A DNA stretch of 29,376 nucleotides from JAAUTS01 sp038250235. GTDB lineage: Bacteria > Verrucomicrobiota > Verrucomicrobiia > Methylacidiphilales > JAAUTS01. The stretch is from the NCBI GenBank assembly GCA_038250235.1, contig JBBSCO010000037.1, positions 1 to 29,376 of the forward strand, in the 5' to 3' direction. The position numbers and the translations under genes are program-made. Under the pieces are notes generated by a model. That model was given only the letters and a program-made list of their open reading frames with translations, ran no database searches and was not told the DNA's origin. This document shows, piece after piece, positions 7,933 to 16,278 of this stretch (position 1 is the stretch's first letter; each line of letters opens with the position of its first letter).

Positions 7933-8817
7933 ATGATCCGATTCATGACTGTGTTATTGCTGTGGCTGGCCGTGCCCCCCGGCATGGTGGGAGCAGAGGA
8001 GAACCCCGACCCACTTCATTCCAAGCCTCTGAACGAAATCCGTGTCATGGCCGATGCTGATCATGCCGAAGCCATGGCCAGCCTGGGTATGCGGTATTGG
8101 GCTGGACAGGGAGTTGAAAAAAGCAAAGAAAAAGGGTTCGAATGGACACTTCGCGCGGCCCAGGCCGGACATCTCCGCTCCATGAATGCTGCAGGTGTTT
8201 GTTATGCCAATGGATACGGGGCAGCGCCGGATGCCAAGGCGGCAGTCGAGTGGTATCAGAAGGCCGCCGATGCCGGTTACAAATCCGCTTATTTCAACCT
8301 GGGCAAAGCATATCTGAACGGTTTTGGCGTAGGGCAGAACAATTCCAAAGGCGCGGAGTGGATGCGGCTCAGTGCGGAAACCGGGGATGTTGAAAGCCAG
8401 AATCTTATGGCAACGATTTACATGCAGGGCAGAGGTGTTCTGGCCAACCCCAAAGAGGCCTTCCAATGGTATAAAAAAGCCGCCGAACAGGGTCATGCCG
8501 GTTCACAAAATGACCTTGGACTTCTCTATATGGCAGGGAAAGCTGTGACAGCCGATGGAAGCCAGGCCGTTCTTTGGCTGGAAAAGGCTGCGGCCCAGGG
8601 TAACAACAACGCCATGGCCAATCTGGGAATTCTTTATGAAGAGGGAAAGTTGGTTCCTAAAAATCAGATCCTAGCTTTGAAGTGGTTCGTTCAGTCCGGA
8701 CTCAAGGGTGATATGCAATCAAGGGAAGACGCCGCCCTATTGAAGCAGACCATGAAAGCGGAAGATGTGCAAAAAGCTTTGGAGCTGGCTGGAGCCGTTT
8801 CTCCCAAGCCGGACTGA
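7933..8817 (+). CDS. exported Sel1-like (TPR-type) repeat protein
   Basis: A 294-residue protein with a signal peptide at about 1-21 (MIRFMTVLLLWLAV, cleavage near VGA/E). About six Sel1-like repeats of 36 residues follow, from about residue 35 to 260. Each has the pattern A-x2-LG-x2-Y-x2-G-x-GV-x8-A-x2-W-x3-AA-x-G. Such repeats form alpha-alpha solenoids that mediate protein-protein contacts, here in the periplasm. It has no enzymatic domain. It lies 5 nt after the metallophosphoesterase and 4 nt before the DUF2062 gene, so the three form a tight operon. An alternative start is the ATG at 7945. Confidence 0.9.
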   Translation: MIRFMTVLLLWLAVPPGMVGAEENPDPLHSKPLNEIRVMADADHAEAMASLGMRYWAGQGVEKSKEKGFEWTLRAAQAGHLRSMNAAGVCYANGYGAAPDAKAAVEWYQKAADAGYKSAYFNLGKAYLNGFGVGQNNSKGAEWMRLSAETGDVESQNLMATIYMQGRGVLANPKEAFQWYKKAAEQGHAGSQNDLGLLYMAGKAVTADGSQAVLWLEKAAAQGNNNAMANLGILYEEGKLVPKNQILALKWFVQSGLKGDMQSREDAALLKQTMKAEDVQKALELAGAVSPKPD

Positions 8818-8821
8818 ATCC

Positions 8822-9370
8822 ATGTCATTAAAGCTTTTCCGATGGCTTCATCAGCGCGGTTTTTCCAGAAAAAAGATGCAGGGGGGGCGGCTCCACTCCT
8901 GGTTGGGTGATCATCTTTTTAACAAGGATCTTTGGCGTTTTAAAAAAGAACCCGTGGCCCGTGCCTGGCTGTTGGGTTGTCTTGTCTGTTCGAGCCCCTT
9001 GATGGGCGTGCATATCCTGCTTTCCTGTGTTCTGGCCATACCGCTGAAGGCCAATCTGCCGGTGACCTTCGCCATTCAGTGGTTGACCAATCCATTCACC
9101 GCACCAGTTTACTATCCTGCGGCATTCATTCTGGGTTGCAAACTTTTGAGGTTTTCCCCCGAGGGCATCAGGGGCTGGAGGGAAACATTGCACCATATCA
9201 CGCACCTGAACTTCGACGCTTTGGGGCCAGAAATTGGCGAAATTGGAAGGATACTTGCGGCCTTGTTTGTCGGCTGTTTCCTGATCGGGCTGGTCGTTGG
9301 AGTGACAGGTTATACAGCCATCCTGTTTTTTTGGCCCGATGTAAAGAAGACGGAGGGTGGGCGTTTATGA
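8822..9370 (+). CDS. DUF2062 membrane protein
   Basis: A 182-residue integral membrane protein. The DUF2062 pattern is clear: VARAWLLGCLVCSSPLMG, then LPVTFAIQWLTNPFTAPVYYPAAFILG, with the characteristic N-P-x-T-x2-P-x-Y motif. A further membrane segment lies near the C-terminus (LFVGCFLIGLVVGV). Function of the family is not established; some members occur with glycosyltransferase or lipid genes. ATG 8822 is chosen because it begins the basic N-terminus directly after the Sel1 gene. The stop abuts the stop of convergent rbfA (TGA 9368-9370 next to 9365-9367), leaving no room for a separate terminator. Confidence 0.88.
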   Translation: MSLKLFRWLHQRGFSRKKMQGGRLHSWLGDHLFNKDLWRFKKEPVARAWLLGCLVCSSPLMGVHILLSCVLAIPLKANLPVTFAIQWLTNPFTAPVYYPAAFILGCKLLRFSPEGIRGWRETLHHITHLNFDALGPEIGEIGRILAALFVGCFLIGLVVGVTGYTAILFFWPDVKKTEGGRL

Positions 9371-9730
9371 CGAAGCACCGCGCTTGTTGTCATCTTCTTC
9401 CACCCGCTTGAGCAATTCGAGAACTTTGTCTCCCCGCTCGAGATTATCGTCGTAGCGGAAGGTGAGTTTCGGGGTGTTTTTCAACTGGGTCCGGTGAGCG
9501 ATTTCTTTTTGGAAATCGAAGGCCTTTTTGGCCAGAACATCCAGAACGCGCTCGGTTGAACGTGTGCTCTCCAGAAAGCTGACATAAACAAAAGCCTGGC
9601 GCAGATCAGGTGTAACATCCACGGCGGTTACCGTAATGATGCTGCCTTCCAGCAGACGTTCCTGGGAAATCAGACGGCTGATTTCGGCCTGAAGGACTCC
9701 GGAAACACGAAGAATGCGGCGTGATGACAT
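9365..9730 (-). CDS. rbfA: ribosome-binding factor A
   Basis: A 121-residue KH-type protein needed for 30S subunit maturation (16S 5' end processing, cold adaptation). The sequence fits throughout: basic MSSRRILRVSGVLQAEIS start, an ITVTAVDVTPDLRQAFVYVSFL strand-helix region, and the RTQLKNTPKLTFRYDDNLERG segment typical of RbfA. The start at ATG 9730 gives the usual length; the frame is open further upstream into the infB end but that part is not conserved. It lies 37 nt after infB, giving the classic infB-rbfA order. truB, often next, is absent. Confidence 0.95.
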   Translation of the reverse strand: MSSRRILRVSGVLQAEISRLISQERLLEGSIITVTAVDVTPDLRQAFVYVSFLESTRSTERVLDVLAKKAFDFQKEIAHRTQLKNTPKLTFRYDDNLERGDKVLELLKRVEEDDNKRGASS

Positions 9731-9767
9731 GACACTTTTTGGTTGGCCACACCGGGGCGCGGCCTGG

Positions 9768-11849
9768 TTACAGCTGTTGGGCGACTTTTTCGAGTATATA
9801 ACACTCGATGATGTCACCTTCCAGATACTCGTCAAAATTACCCAGGCGTATTCCGCATTCCATGCCGGTGCGCACTTCAGCGGCGTCGTCCTGGAAGCGT
9901 TTCAGCGTCTGGACACTGCCGTCGTAGATGGGCTGGCCTTTGCGAACCACGCGGGCACGACCAGTGCGGACAATGCGTCCGGAATCGACCACGCAGCCTG
10001 CGACGGGGAACTTGGAGAGGCTGAAGACCTTTTTGACACTGGCTTTTCCTACCGTGCTTTCGCGCAGTTCGGGATCGAGAAGTCCGGTCATGGCTTCACG
10101 CACCTGGTCGATTAGTTCATAGATGATGCTGTAAAGCTTGATCTGGACTTCTTCGCGCTTGGCGGCAGTGGCTGCAGCGTTGTCGGTTTTGGTGCTGAAT
10201 CCAATGATAACCGCCTGGGATGCCTTGGCCAGCAGGACGTCGTTGACCGTGATGGGACCGATCGAGTTCATGACGAAATTGACCTGTACCTTGTCGGTGG
10301 GAAGCTTTTTCAGGGACTCGATAATGGCTTCGAGGGAGCCCTGCACATCGGTCTTGAGAATGAGGTTGAGAACCTTCTTCTGGCCGTCGGCCATGCTGTC
10401 GAAGATACCTTCCAGGGTGACAGGGCGCGAAGAACTGAGTTTGTCGAGACGGCCGCTTTGTTGACGTTCTTCCGCCAAGGTGCGGGACTCCCGCTCGTTG
10501 CGCATGACCAAAAATTCGTCGCCGGGAACAACCGATCCGCTGAAGCCCATGACTTTTACAGGGGTGGAAGGTCCGGCTTTCTTAATGGATTCGCCGGAAT
10601 CACTGATCAGGGCTTTGACTTTGCCCCACTCTTGTCCGCAGATAAAGGCGTCTCCGACATTCAGGGTGCCGTGTTGGACGATAATGGTGGCGTTCGGGCC
10701 ACGGCCCACTTCCACCTGGCTTTCCACCACGGAGCCTCGGGCGGGTTGTGTAGGATCGGCTTTGAGTTCTAAAATTTCTGCCTGTAGCAATAACATTTCG
10801 AGCAATTTATCGATACCAATTTTCTTCGTTGCAGAAACTTCACAGGTGATGGTTTCGCCGCCCCATTCTTCCGGGGTGAGACCCCTTTCCTGAAGCTGGG
10901 TTTTGATGCGGTCCATGTTGGCTCCGGGGAGATCAATTTTGTTGATGGCAACCAGGACGGAAACCTTGGCTGCCTTGGCGTGGGAAATGGCTTCCAGGGT
11001 CTGGGGCATGAGTCCGTCATCGGCCGCAACCACGATCACCGCGATATCCGTCAGGTTGGCTCCGCGCGCGCGCATGGCCGTGAAGGCTTCATGGCCCGGG
11101 GTGTCCATAAACGTGATAGTATGACCGTCTTTGACGATGCTGTAGGCACCGATGTGCTGGGTGATGCCACCGGCTTCACCGGCTGCCACTTTGGTCGTCC
11201 GGATGGCGTCGAGCAGGGATGTCTTCCCGTGGTCAACGTGGCCCATGAAGGTGATGATGGGCGGACGGGGGGTAAGTTTGGTGTCTTCTGTAATGACTGG
11301 TGCCTGGGGAACCTCGATGACCTGCTCGACTTTGTGGACACCACCACCTTCTTTGCGACGCTCCAGTTCGAAAGTGAAACCTTTGCTTTCACAGATTTTT
11401 TTGGCGGTTTCCTCGTCAATAGTCTGATTCAGCGTGGCGAAAATATTCATTTCCATCAGAAGATGGACAACCTGAAAAGGCTTGAGCCCAATCCTGACGG
11501 AAAGATCTTTCACGATGACGGGGGACTTCATCGTGATAATTTTTGAGTCGGAGTTTGCTGCTTCATCAGCCGGGGCGGCTGTTTCTGCCACCGCCGTTGG
11601 CTCGGTTCTGATAGGTTCTGGCGTTGCGGAGGCTACCAAACTGGATTCTTCGGCAGGGGTAGAGACAATCACCTCTTCCTTCTTTTTACGGGGTGCTTTG
11701 GCTGGAGGTGTGGCTGCTCCTTCGGCACTTTTTTTCACGGCTGTTTTTTTGACAGCCGTTTTCTTAGGAGCATCCGTTGCCACGATCGTGGCGGCGGAGG
11801 ACTCAGGACTATCCGCTTCTTTTTTTAACTTTTTACCCGTTACAGCCAT
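9768..11849 (-). CDS. infB: translation initiation factor IF-2
   Basis: A 693-residue GTPase that brings initiator tRNA to the 30S subunit and promotes 50S joining. The N-terminal 100 residues are Lys/Ala/Pro/Glu-rich and probably disordered. An IF2N-like segment follows at about 105-160, then the G domain with GHVDHGKT (203-210), DTPGHE and NKID. The beta-barrel domains and C-terminal initiator-tRNA-binding region end in VAQQL. The N-terminal extension is shorter than in E. coli (890 residues). ATG 11849 (MAVTGKK) is preferred to the ATG-like starts just upstream because it leaves a 27-nt gap after nusA. It is the middle gene of nusA-infB-rbfA. Confidence 0.98.
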   Translation of the reverse strand: MAVTGKKLKKEADSPESSAATIVATDAPKKTAVKKTAVKKSAEGAATPPAKAPRKKKEEVIVSTPAEESSLVASATPEPIRTEPTAVAETAAPADEAANSDSKIITMKSPVIVKDLSVRIGLKPFQVVHLLMEMNIFATLNQTIDEETAKKICESKGFTFELERRKEGGGVHKVEQVIEVPQAPVITEDTKLTPRPPIITFMGHVDHGKTSLLDAIRTTKVAAGEAGGITQHIGAYSIVKDGHTITFMDTPGHEAFTAMRARGANLTDIAVIVVAADDGLMPQTLEAISHAKAAKVSVLVAINKIDLPGANMDRIKTQLQERGLTPEEWGGETITCEVSATKKIGIDKLLEMLLLQAEILELKADPTQPARGSVVESQVEVGRGPNATIIVQHGTLNVGDAFICGQEWGKVKALISDSGESIKKAGPSTPVKVMGFSGSVVPGDEFLVMRNERESRTLAEERQQSGRLDKLSSSRPVTLEGIFDSMADGQKKVLNLILKTDVQGSLEAIIESLKKLPTDKVQVNFVMNSIGPITVNDVLLAKASQAVIIGFSTKTDNAAATAAKREEVQIKLYSIIYELIDQVREAMTGLLDPELRESTVGKASVKKVFSLSKFPVAGCVVDSGRIVRTGRARVVRKGQPIYDGSVQTLKRFQDDAAEVRTGMECGIRLGNFDEYLEGDIIECYILEKVAQQL

Positions 11850-11876
11850 AGTTTCTTTCAATAATCGCAAAAAAAA

Positions 11877-13139
11877 TTAGGACGCGGTGCTCGCGGTCGT
11901 GGAGACAACTTTGTCCCGGATTTTCTGGATGATCTCATCCGATAGATCCGGCAAAGCTTCCTTCAGGTCGGACACTTCGGCTTCGCGGAGGCCTTCGAGG
12001 CTTCCGAATCCTGCCCTGACCACTTTTTGGGCTGTATCATGGTCAATATCCAATAGTTGGGTGAAGCTGACGACAACTTCTTCCAGCTTCTGTTCAAAGC
12101 CTTTGACAACAACTTCTTCTTTTTCCACGTCGATCTCCCAGCCGGTCAGTTTGGCTGTCAGGCGGGCGTTCTGGCCGCGGCGGCCAATGGCAAGGGAAAG
12201 ATTTTCTTCATCGACCAGAACCTTGATACGGTGGTTCTCTTCGTCGACGTTGATGCTCTTGAGCTTGGCGGGCTTCATGGACTCGATGACGAGGTCACGG
12301 ATGTTATCCGACCAGCGGAACAGATCGATTTTCTCGTTGTTGAGTTCGCGGACAATGTTTTTGACACGTGAGCCGCGCAAGCCGACGCAGGCTCCGACGG
12401 GATCGATTTTTTCATCCTTGGAAGCGACGGCAATTTTGGTGCGGTAACCGGCCTCGCGGGCCAGGCCTTTGACGATGACGGTGCCGTCATGAAGCTCATT
12501 CACTTCCAATTCAAAGAGGCGGCGGACGAAGTCGGGATGGCTGCGGCTGAGAATGATCTGGGGTCCACGGGGGGTAATATCGACGGAAAGTACAATGGCG
12601 CGGACGCGGTCGCCCTGGTTGTACTCCTCCGTGGGGACACGTTCCCGTGCTGGCATGATGGCCTCAAATTTTCCGAGATCCACCAGGACGTCGGAACGTT
12701 CAAAACGGCGGACGGTTCCTGTTACAATATCGCCGACACGGTCTTTGAACTCGTCAAAGATCATGTTTTTCTCAATGCCGCGGATATTCTGGTTGATGGT
12801 CTGTTTGAAAACCTGGGCAGCGATACGTCCGAGATCGGAGGTATTGACTTCGATTTCCACGGTGTCGCCAATTTTGGCGTTGAGCATGCGGCGTTTGTGG
12901 GCCGTGGCCAGGTTGATTTCCTCGTGCGGGTCTGCCACGTGGGCGACAACCTTGACCGAGGCAAAGGCACGGATCTGGCCGCTTTTTGAATCCATCTGGA
13001 TGCGCAGGTCCTTGGCGGGACCAAAACTTTTCCGGGCTGCGGAAAGGAGAGCCTGTTCAACCGCCGCAATCATTTGCTTGCGGTCGATGCCTTTCTCCTT
13101 TTCCATATACTCCAGGACAGCTAAAAATTCCTGACTCAT
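11877..13139 (-). CDS. nusA: transcription termination/antitermination factor NusA
   Basis: A 420-residue RNA polymerase-binding elongation factor. Domains in order: N-terminal polymerase-binding domain with the MIAAVEQALLSAARKSFG helix, then an S1 domain at about 135-200 (GDIVTGTVRRFERSDVLVDLG). Two KH domains follow (GACVGLRGSRVKNIVREL and LSLAIGRRGQNARLTAKL, each with its Gly-rich loop). The C-terminal helix-hairpin-helix-like tail ends in a Ser/Thr/Ala stretch. ATG 13139 (MSQEFL) is chosen over an upstream in-frame start at 13217, whose extra 26 residues do not look like NusA. It heads the operon with infB and rbfA. rimP, commonly just upstream, is not here. Confidence 0.97.
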   Translation of the reverse strand: MSQEFLAVLEYMEKEKGIDRKQMIAAVEQALLSAARKSFGPAKDLRIQMDSKSGQIRAFASVKVVAHVADPHEEINLATAHKRRMLNAKIGDTVEIEVNTSDLGRIAAQVFKQTINQNIRGIEKNMIFDEFKDRVGDIVTGTVRRFERSDVLVDLGKFEAIMPARERVPTEEYNQGDRVRAIVLSVDITPRGPQIILSRSHPDFVRRLFELEVNELHDGTVIVKGLAREAGYRTKIAVASKDEKIDPVGACVGLRGSRVKNIVRELNNEKIDLFRWSDNIRDLVIESMKPAKLKSINVDEENHRIKVLVDEENLSLAIGRRGQNARLTAKLTGWEIDVEKEEVVVKGFEQKLEEVVVSFTQLLDIDHDTAQKVVRAGFGSLEGLREAEVSDLKEALPDLSDEIIQKIRDKVVSTTASTAS

Positions 13140-13245
13140 GTGTTTGCTCGTTTCTCTGTTAAAATGTCCGGCCGATTCACGGAAAAAAAAAGTGGAAACC
13201 ACTGGGTTCCCACTCATGCCGAACTCCGATCGTCAACCGCCTTTG

Positions 13246-13274
13246 AACGTAGGGGAATCTCAAAATACGGTCAA
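13246..13274 (-). promoter_or_regulatory. candidate sigma-70-type promoter for nusA-infB-rbfA
   Basis: On the minus strand TTGACC (13274-13269) is followed by a 17-bp spacer and TACGTT (13251-13246), about 107 nt upstream of the nusA start. The -35 matches consensus at 5 of 6 and the spacing is ideal, but the -10 is only a fair match. Confidence 0.4.
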
Positions 13275-13311
13275 GGGTTCATTTCGTGAATATTGCTAAT
13301 TCCTGTTGAAT

Positions 13312-14115
13312 ATGAGCAGCTTAGGTTTAATCGCGGGCAAGGGAATTTATCCACATCTGGTGTTGGAGTCTGCGCGCAGACGTGGAGTCCAGGTTTATGT
13401 CGCCGCTTTTGAAGGGGAAACTTCCCCGGAACTGGCGTCCTCCGGGGATCAGCATGAGTGGATGCGCCTGGGTCAGCTGGGTAAATTGATTGCCTTTTTC
13501 AAAAAGAATCAGGTCAGGCAGGCCTTGATGGCCGGGCAAATCACCCCCGGACGCCTTTTTGATCTACGGCCCGATTTCAAGGCACTCTTTCTCCTGGCCA
13601 GACTGAAGAAACGTAATGCCGAGACTCTTTTTGGCGCCGTGGCGGATGAACTTGAAAAAAACGGCATCGAGCTTTTGCCCGCAACAACCTACCTTGAGGA
13701 TTGTCTCGCCGCAGCGGATCTGTTGGCTGGGCCGAAACCGGGCCGCCGGTTTTTCAGCGACCTGGAAATTGGCTGGCCCGTGGCCAAAATGAACAGTGAA
13801 TTGGATGTCGGGCAGAGTGTTATTTTGAAAAAAGGCACTATCCTGGCGGTAGAGGGTTATGATGGCACCAATGCCACGATCCGCCGTGGCGGGGAACTGG
13901 GAAAGGGCGGCGCAATGCTGATCAAGGTCTCCAAACCCAAACAGGATATGCGTTTTGATGTGCCGGTGATCGGGCCCGATACGATCAGGATTTGTGCGGA
14001 GGCTGGCGTGTCCTCGATCGTGATCGAGTCAAAAAAAACATTGCTCTTACAGCCGGAGGAAATTAGACAACTTGCCCACGTTCACCGCGTGACACTTTGG
14101 GGACATTCATCATGA
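13312..14115 (+). CDS. lpxI: UDP-2,3-diacylglucosamine pyrophosphatase LpxI
   Basis: A 267-residue enzyme of the LpxI (DUF1009) family. It hydrolyses UDP-2,3-diacylglucosamine to lipid X and UMP at the inner membrane, and replaces LpxH in many non-enteric bacteria. Visible features are the N-terminal LGLIAGKGIYP loop, the TILAVEGYDGT segment and the conserved KPKQDMRFDVPVIGPDTI segment at about 208-225, whose Asp residues belong to the catalytic region of the family. ATG 13312 is chosen over TTG 13306. The stop overlaps the next start as ATGA, so translation is coupled with the oxidoreductase and then lpxB. lpxB uses the LpxI product, so the order matches the pathway. Confidence 0.94.
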   Translation: MSSLGLIAGKGIYPHLVLESARRRGVQVYVAAFEGETSPELASSGDQHEWMRLGQLGKLIAFFKKNQVRQALMAGQITPGRLFDLRPDFKALFLLARLKKRNAETLFGAVADELEKNGIELLPATTYLEDCLAAADLLAGPKPGRRFFSDLEIGWPVAKMNSELDVGQSVILKKGTILAVEGYDGTNATIRRGGELGKGGAMLIKVSKPKQDMRFDVPVIGPDTIRICAEAGVSSIVIESKKTLLLQPEEIRQLAHVHRVTLWGHSS

Positions 14116-15068
14116 CAGAAAAAATCAGGGTCGGGGTTATCGGGGTCGGTCACATGGGCAAGGAGCACGCCCGCGTCTATGCCGGATTGCCCAATGCGGT
14201 TCTCAATGGCGTTTTTGACGGCGACCCGTCGACAGCCCAGAAAATAGCCAAACAAAACAAAACGACAGCTTACAGCACTGATTTTTTCGAAGCTTTCCTG
14301 GCTAGCGTGGATGGAGTTTCCTTGGCGACTCCGACCAGTTCCCACTTTGAAATTGGACAGAAAGTCCTGGCCGCCGGCAAACATCTCATGGTGGAAAAAC
14401 CCATTACCAACACCACCGAAGAGGCCAAAACCCTCGTTTCTTTGGCCAAGGAAAAAAATCTCGTGCTCCAGGTCGGACACATCGAGCGCTTCAACCCGGT
14501 TTTACAGGCCTTGGAAGAACGCCTGACCCACCCGCGTTTCATCGAAGCCCACCGTCTTTCGCCCTATCCCGGCCGCAGCACGGACATCAGCGTGGTGATG
14601 GATCTGATGATCCATGACTTGGAAATCATACTTCATCTGGTATCCTCCCCCGTGCAATCAGTCGATGCTGTGGGTATTCCTGTCCTTAGTAAAAGCGAGG
14701 ATATTGCCAATGTGCGTATCCGTTTCGAAAATGGCTGTGTCGCCAATATCACGACAAGCCGGATCAGCCCCGAGAAAATGCGCAAGATCCGGGTTTTCCA
14801 GGACGACGCATACTTATCGCTCGATTATCAGAAACAGGAGGGTGAGATGTATCGTAAAAAAGGATCCGAGATCACGCGCGAAAAAATTCCGGTGGCGAAA
14901 GATGAGCCCCTCAAGCGGCAGCTTCAGTCCTTTGTCGATTGTATCCAGAACAAATCCCTTCCTGTCGTTTCAGGTGATCATGGCACCCGCGCCCTGCAAT
15001 TGGCTTCACTGATTGCCGATGAAATAGCCAGAACGTCGCCCAAACCTGACTGGACCACCCATGACTGA
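14112..15068 (+). CDS. Gfo/Idh/MocA family oxidoreductase (possible GnnA-like)
   Basis: A 318-residue NAD(P)-dependent sugar oxidoreductase. The Rossmann motif GVIGVGHMG is at 8-16, the family's EKPIT motif at 95-99, then VGHIERFNP and a DLMIHDLE segment carrying the likely catalytic His. It starts inside the lpxI stop codon (ATGA) and overlaps lpxB by 8 nt, so it is tightly bound to lipid A synthesis. GnnA, which oxidises UDP-GlcNAc at C3 to allow 2,3-diamino sugar lipid A, belongs to this family and also occurs among lpx genes. No GnnB-like aminotransferase is adjacent, so GnnA activity is a hypothesis only. Confidence 0.9.
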   Translation: MTEKIRVGVIGVGHMGKEHARVYAGLPNAVLNGVFDGDPSTAQKIAKQNKTTAYSTDFFEAFLASVDGVSLATPTSSHFEIGQKVLAAGKHLMVEKPITNTTEEAKTLVSLAKEKNLVLQVGHIERFNPVLQALEERLTHPRFIEAHRLSPYPGRSTDISVVMDLMIHDLEIILHLVSSPVQSVDAVGIPVLSKSEDIANVRIRFENGCVANITTSRISPEKMRKIRVFQDDAYLSLDYQKQEGEMYRKKGSEITREKIPVAKDEPLKRQLQSFVDCIQNKSLPVVSGDHGTRALQLASLIADEIARTSPKPDWTTHD

Positions 15069-16227
15069 TACCAGCCGCACGGACAGTCTTTTTTACCTGG
15101 TCGCCGGTGAAGCCAGCGGGGACAAACATGCGGCCGAGCTGCTACGAGAGTTGAAAAAAAGTTATCCCCGTTCATCTTTTGCCGGAGTCGGCGGCCGTCA
15201 CCTCAAGGCGGCGGGACAGGATCAGCTTTTTGATCTGGCCGAACATGCTGTTGTGGGGTTGACCGATGTGGTGTTTAACTATTTCAAGTTCAGACGTTTC
15301 TTTCGTCAAGTTCTGGCGGACATGAAGTTGAAACGGCCCGAGGTTTTGATCCTCGTTGATTTCCCCGGCTTTAACTTGCGACTTTTAGAAAAAGTCAAAG
15401 TAGAGCTTCCGGCCACCAAAGTAGTGTATTACATCAGCCCCCAGGTCTGGGCTTGGAAGGAGAATCGGGCCTTCGCTATGGCGAAGAAGATCGACCTTCT
15501 TTTGACTATTATCCCATTCGAGCAAAAATGGTTCGCCGAAAAAACACCCTCCTTCAATGTCCGCTTCGTCGGTCATCCGATCCTGGACCGCTGGGATCCT
15601 CTTAATACGGTAACGCCTCTTGAGCAACTGCCGAAAACAGTGCTGCTTCTGCCCGGCAGCAGACGCAAGGAAATTTCTGTTCATCTGCCTTTGTTTCTAG
15701 AAACCGTGCGAGACCTTTCCTGTTATTTCAGCGGCTACACCTTCAGCATTCTGGCGGCGGACCAGGCCTCAGAAAATCTGATCAGACAACTCATCAGCCG
15801 CAACGGTGCCGAAAATCTGAACATCCAGATCCACTCAGGCTATCAGCTCACGCACTTGAGCCGTGCGCGGCTCGCCCTGGTGGCGTCGGGAACCGCTACA
15901 TTGGAATGTGCCTTGGCTGGAATTCCCATGCTTGTGGTTTACCGGACCAGCCCTTTGACTTTTTTTATTGGACGTCGTCTGGTCAAGCTTGAGTTCCTGA
16001 GCATCGTCAATCTCATTGCAGGAAAAAAAATTGTACCTGAGTTTCTTCAGAGCAAGGCAAAGCCGGAAATGCTTTTCGCTGCCGCCAAGGTGCTGCTGGA
16101 ATCCAAGGAAGCCTCCAATACCATGCGGCGTAATCTGCGTGCTGTTGTCGATCAACTGGGGAGTCAGGGAGCCAATAAACAGGCCGTGACCGAGATCAGA
16201 AAATATCTCGATCCATTTGGGATTTAA
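15061..16227 (+). CDS. lpxB: lipid-A-disaccharide synthase
   Basis: A 388-residue family GT19 glycosyltransferase. It joins lipid X to UDP-2,3-diacylglucosamine to give the lipid A disaccharide, at the cytosolic face of the inner membrane. The sequence shows GEASGDKH at 16-23, LVDFPGFNLRL, YYISPQVWAWKE, FVGHPILD, LLPGSRRKEI and the donor-binding ASGTATLECAL-x-P-MLVVYR segment. All are characteristic of LpxB, and the length is normal. It starts within the end of the oxidoreductase gene (8-nt overlap) and closes the lpxI-oxidoreductase-lpxB operon. Confidence 0.97.
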   Translation: MTDTSRTDSLFYLVAGEASGDKHAAELLRELKKSYPRSSFAGVGGRHLKAAGQDQLFDLAEHAVVGLTDVVFNYFKFRRFFRQVLADMKLKRPEVLILVDFPGFNLRLLEKVKVELPATKVVYYISPQVWAWKENRAFAMAKKIDLLLTIIPFEQKWFAEKTPSFNVRFVGHPILDRWDPLNTVTPLEQLPKTVLLLPGSRRKEISVHLPLFLETVRDLSCYFSGYTFSILAADQASENLIRQLISRNGAENLNIQIHSGYQLTHLSRARLALVASGTATLECALAGIPMLVVYRTSPLTFFIGRRLVKLEFLSIVNLIAGKKIVPEFLQSKAKPEMLFAAAKVLLESKEASNTMRRNLRAVVDQLGSQGANKQAVTEIRKYLDPFGI

Positions 16228-16254
16228 ATTGCTTATATTCCGCGGGCCTCGTTT

Positions 16255-16278
16255 TTCCGCTGTCCTCTGTGGTCAGTT
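16255..16278. repeat. CACAGAG-type short interspersed repeat copy
   Basis: Reading the minus strand, CTGACCACAGAGGACAGCGG lies between the ends of lpxB and the polyprenyl synthase gene and runs over the latter's stop codon. It resembles the CACAGAG/ACGGAG repeat at 18680-18708. Matching is by eye; the copies are degenerate. Confidence 0.4.

Noticed and set aside
9735..9835. N-terminal extension of rbfA into the infB end
   Set aside because: The extra 35 residues are not RbfA-like; ATG 9730 gives the normal protein length.
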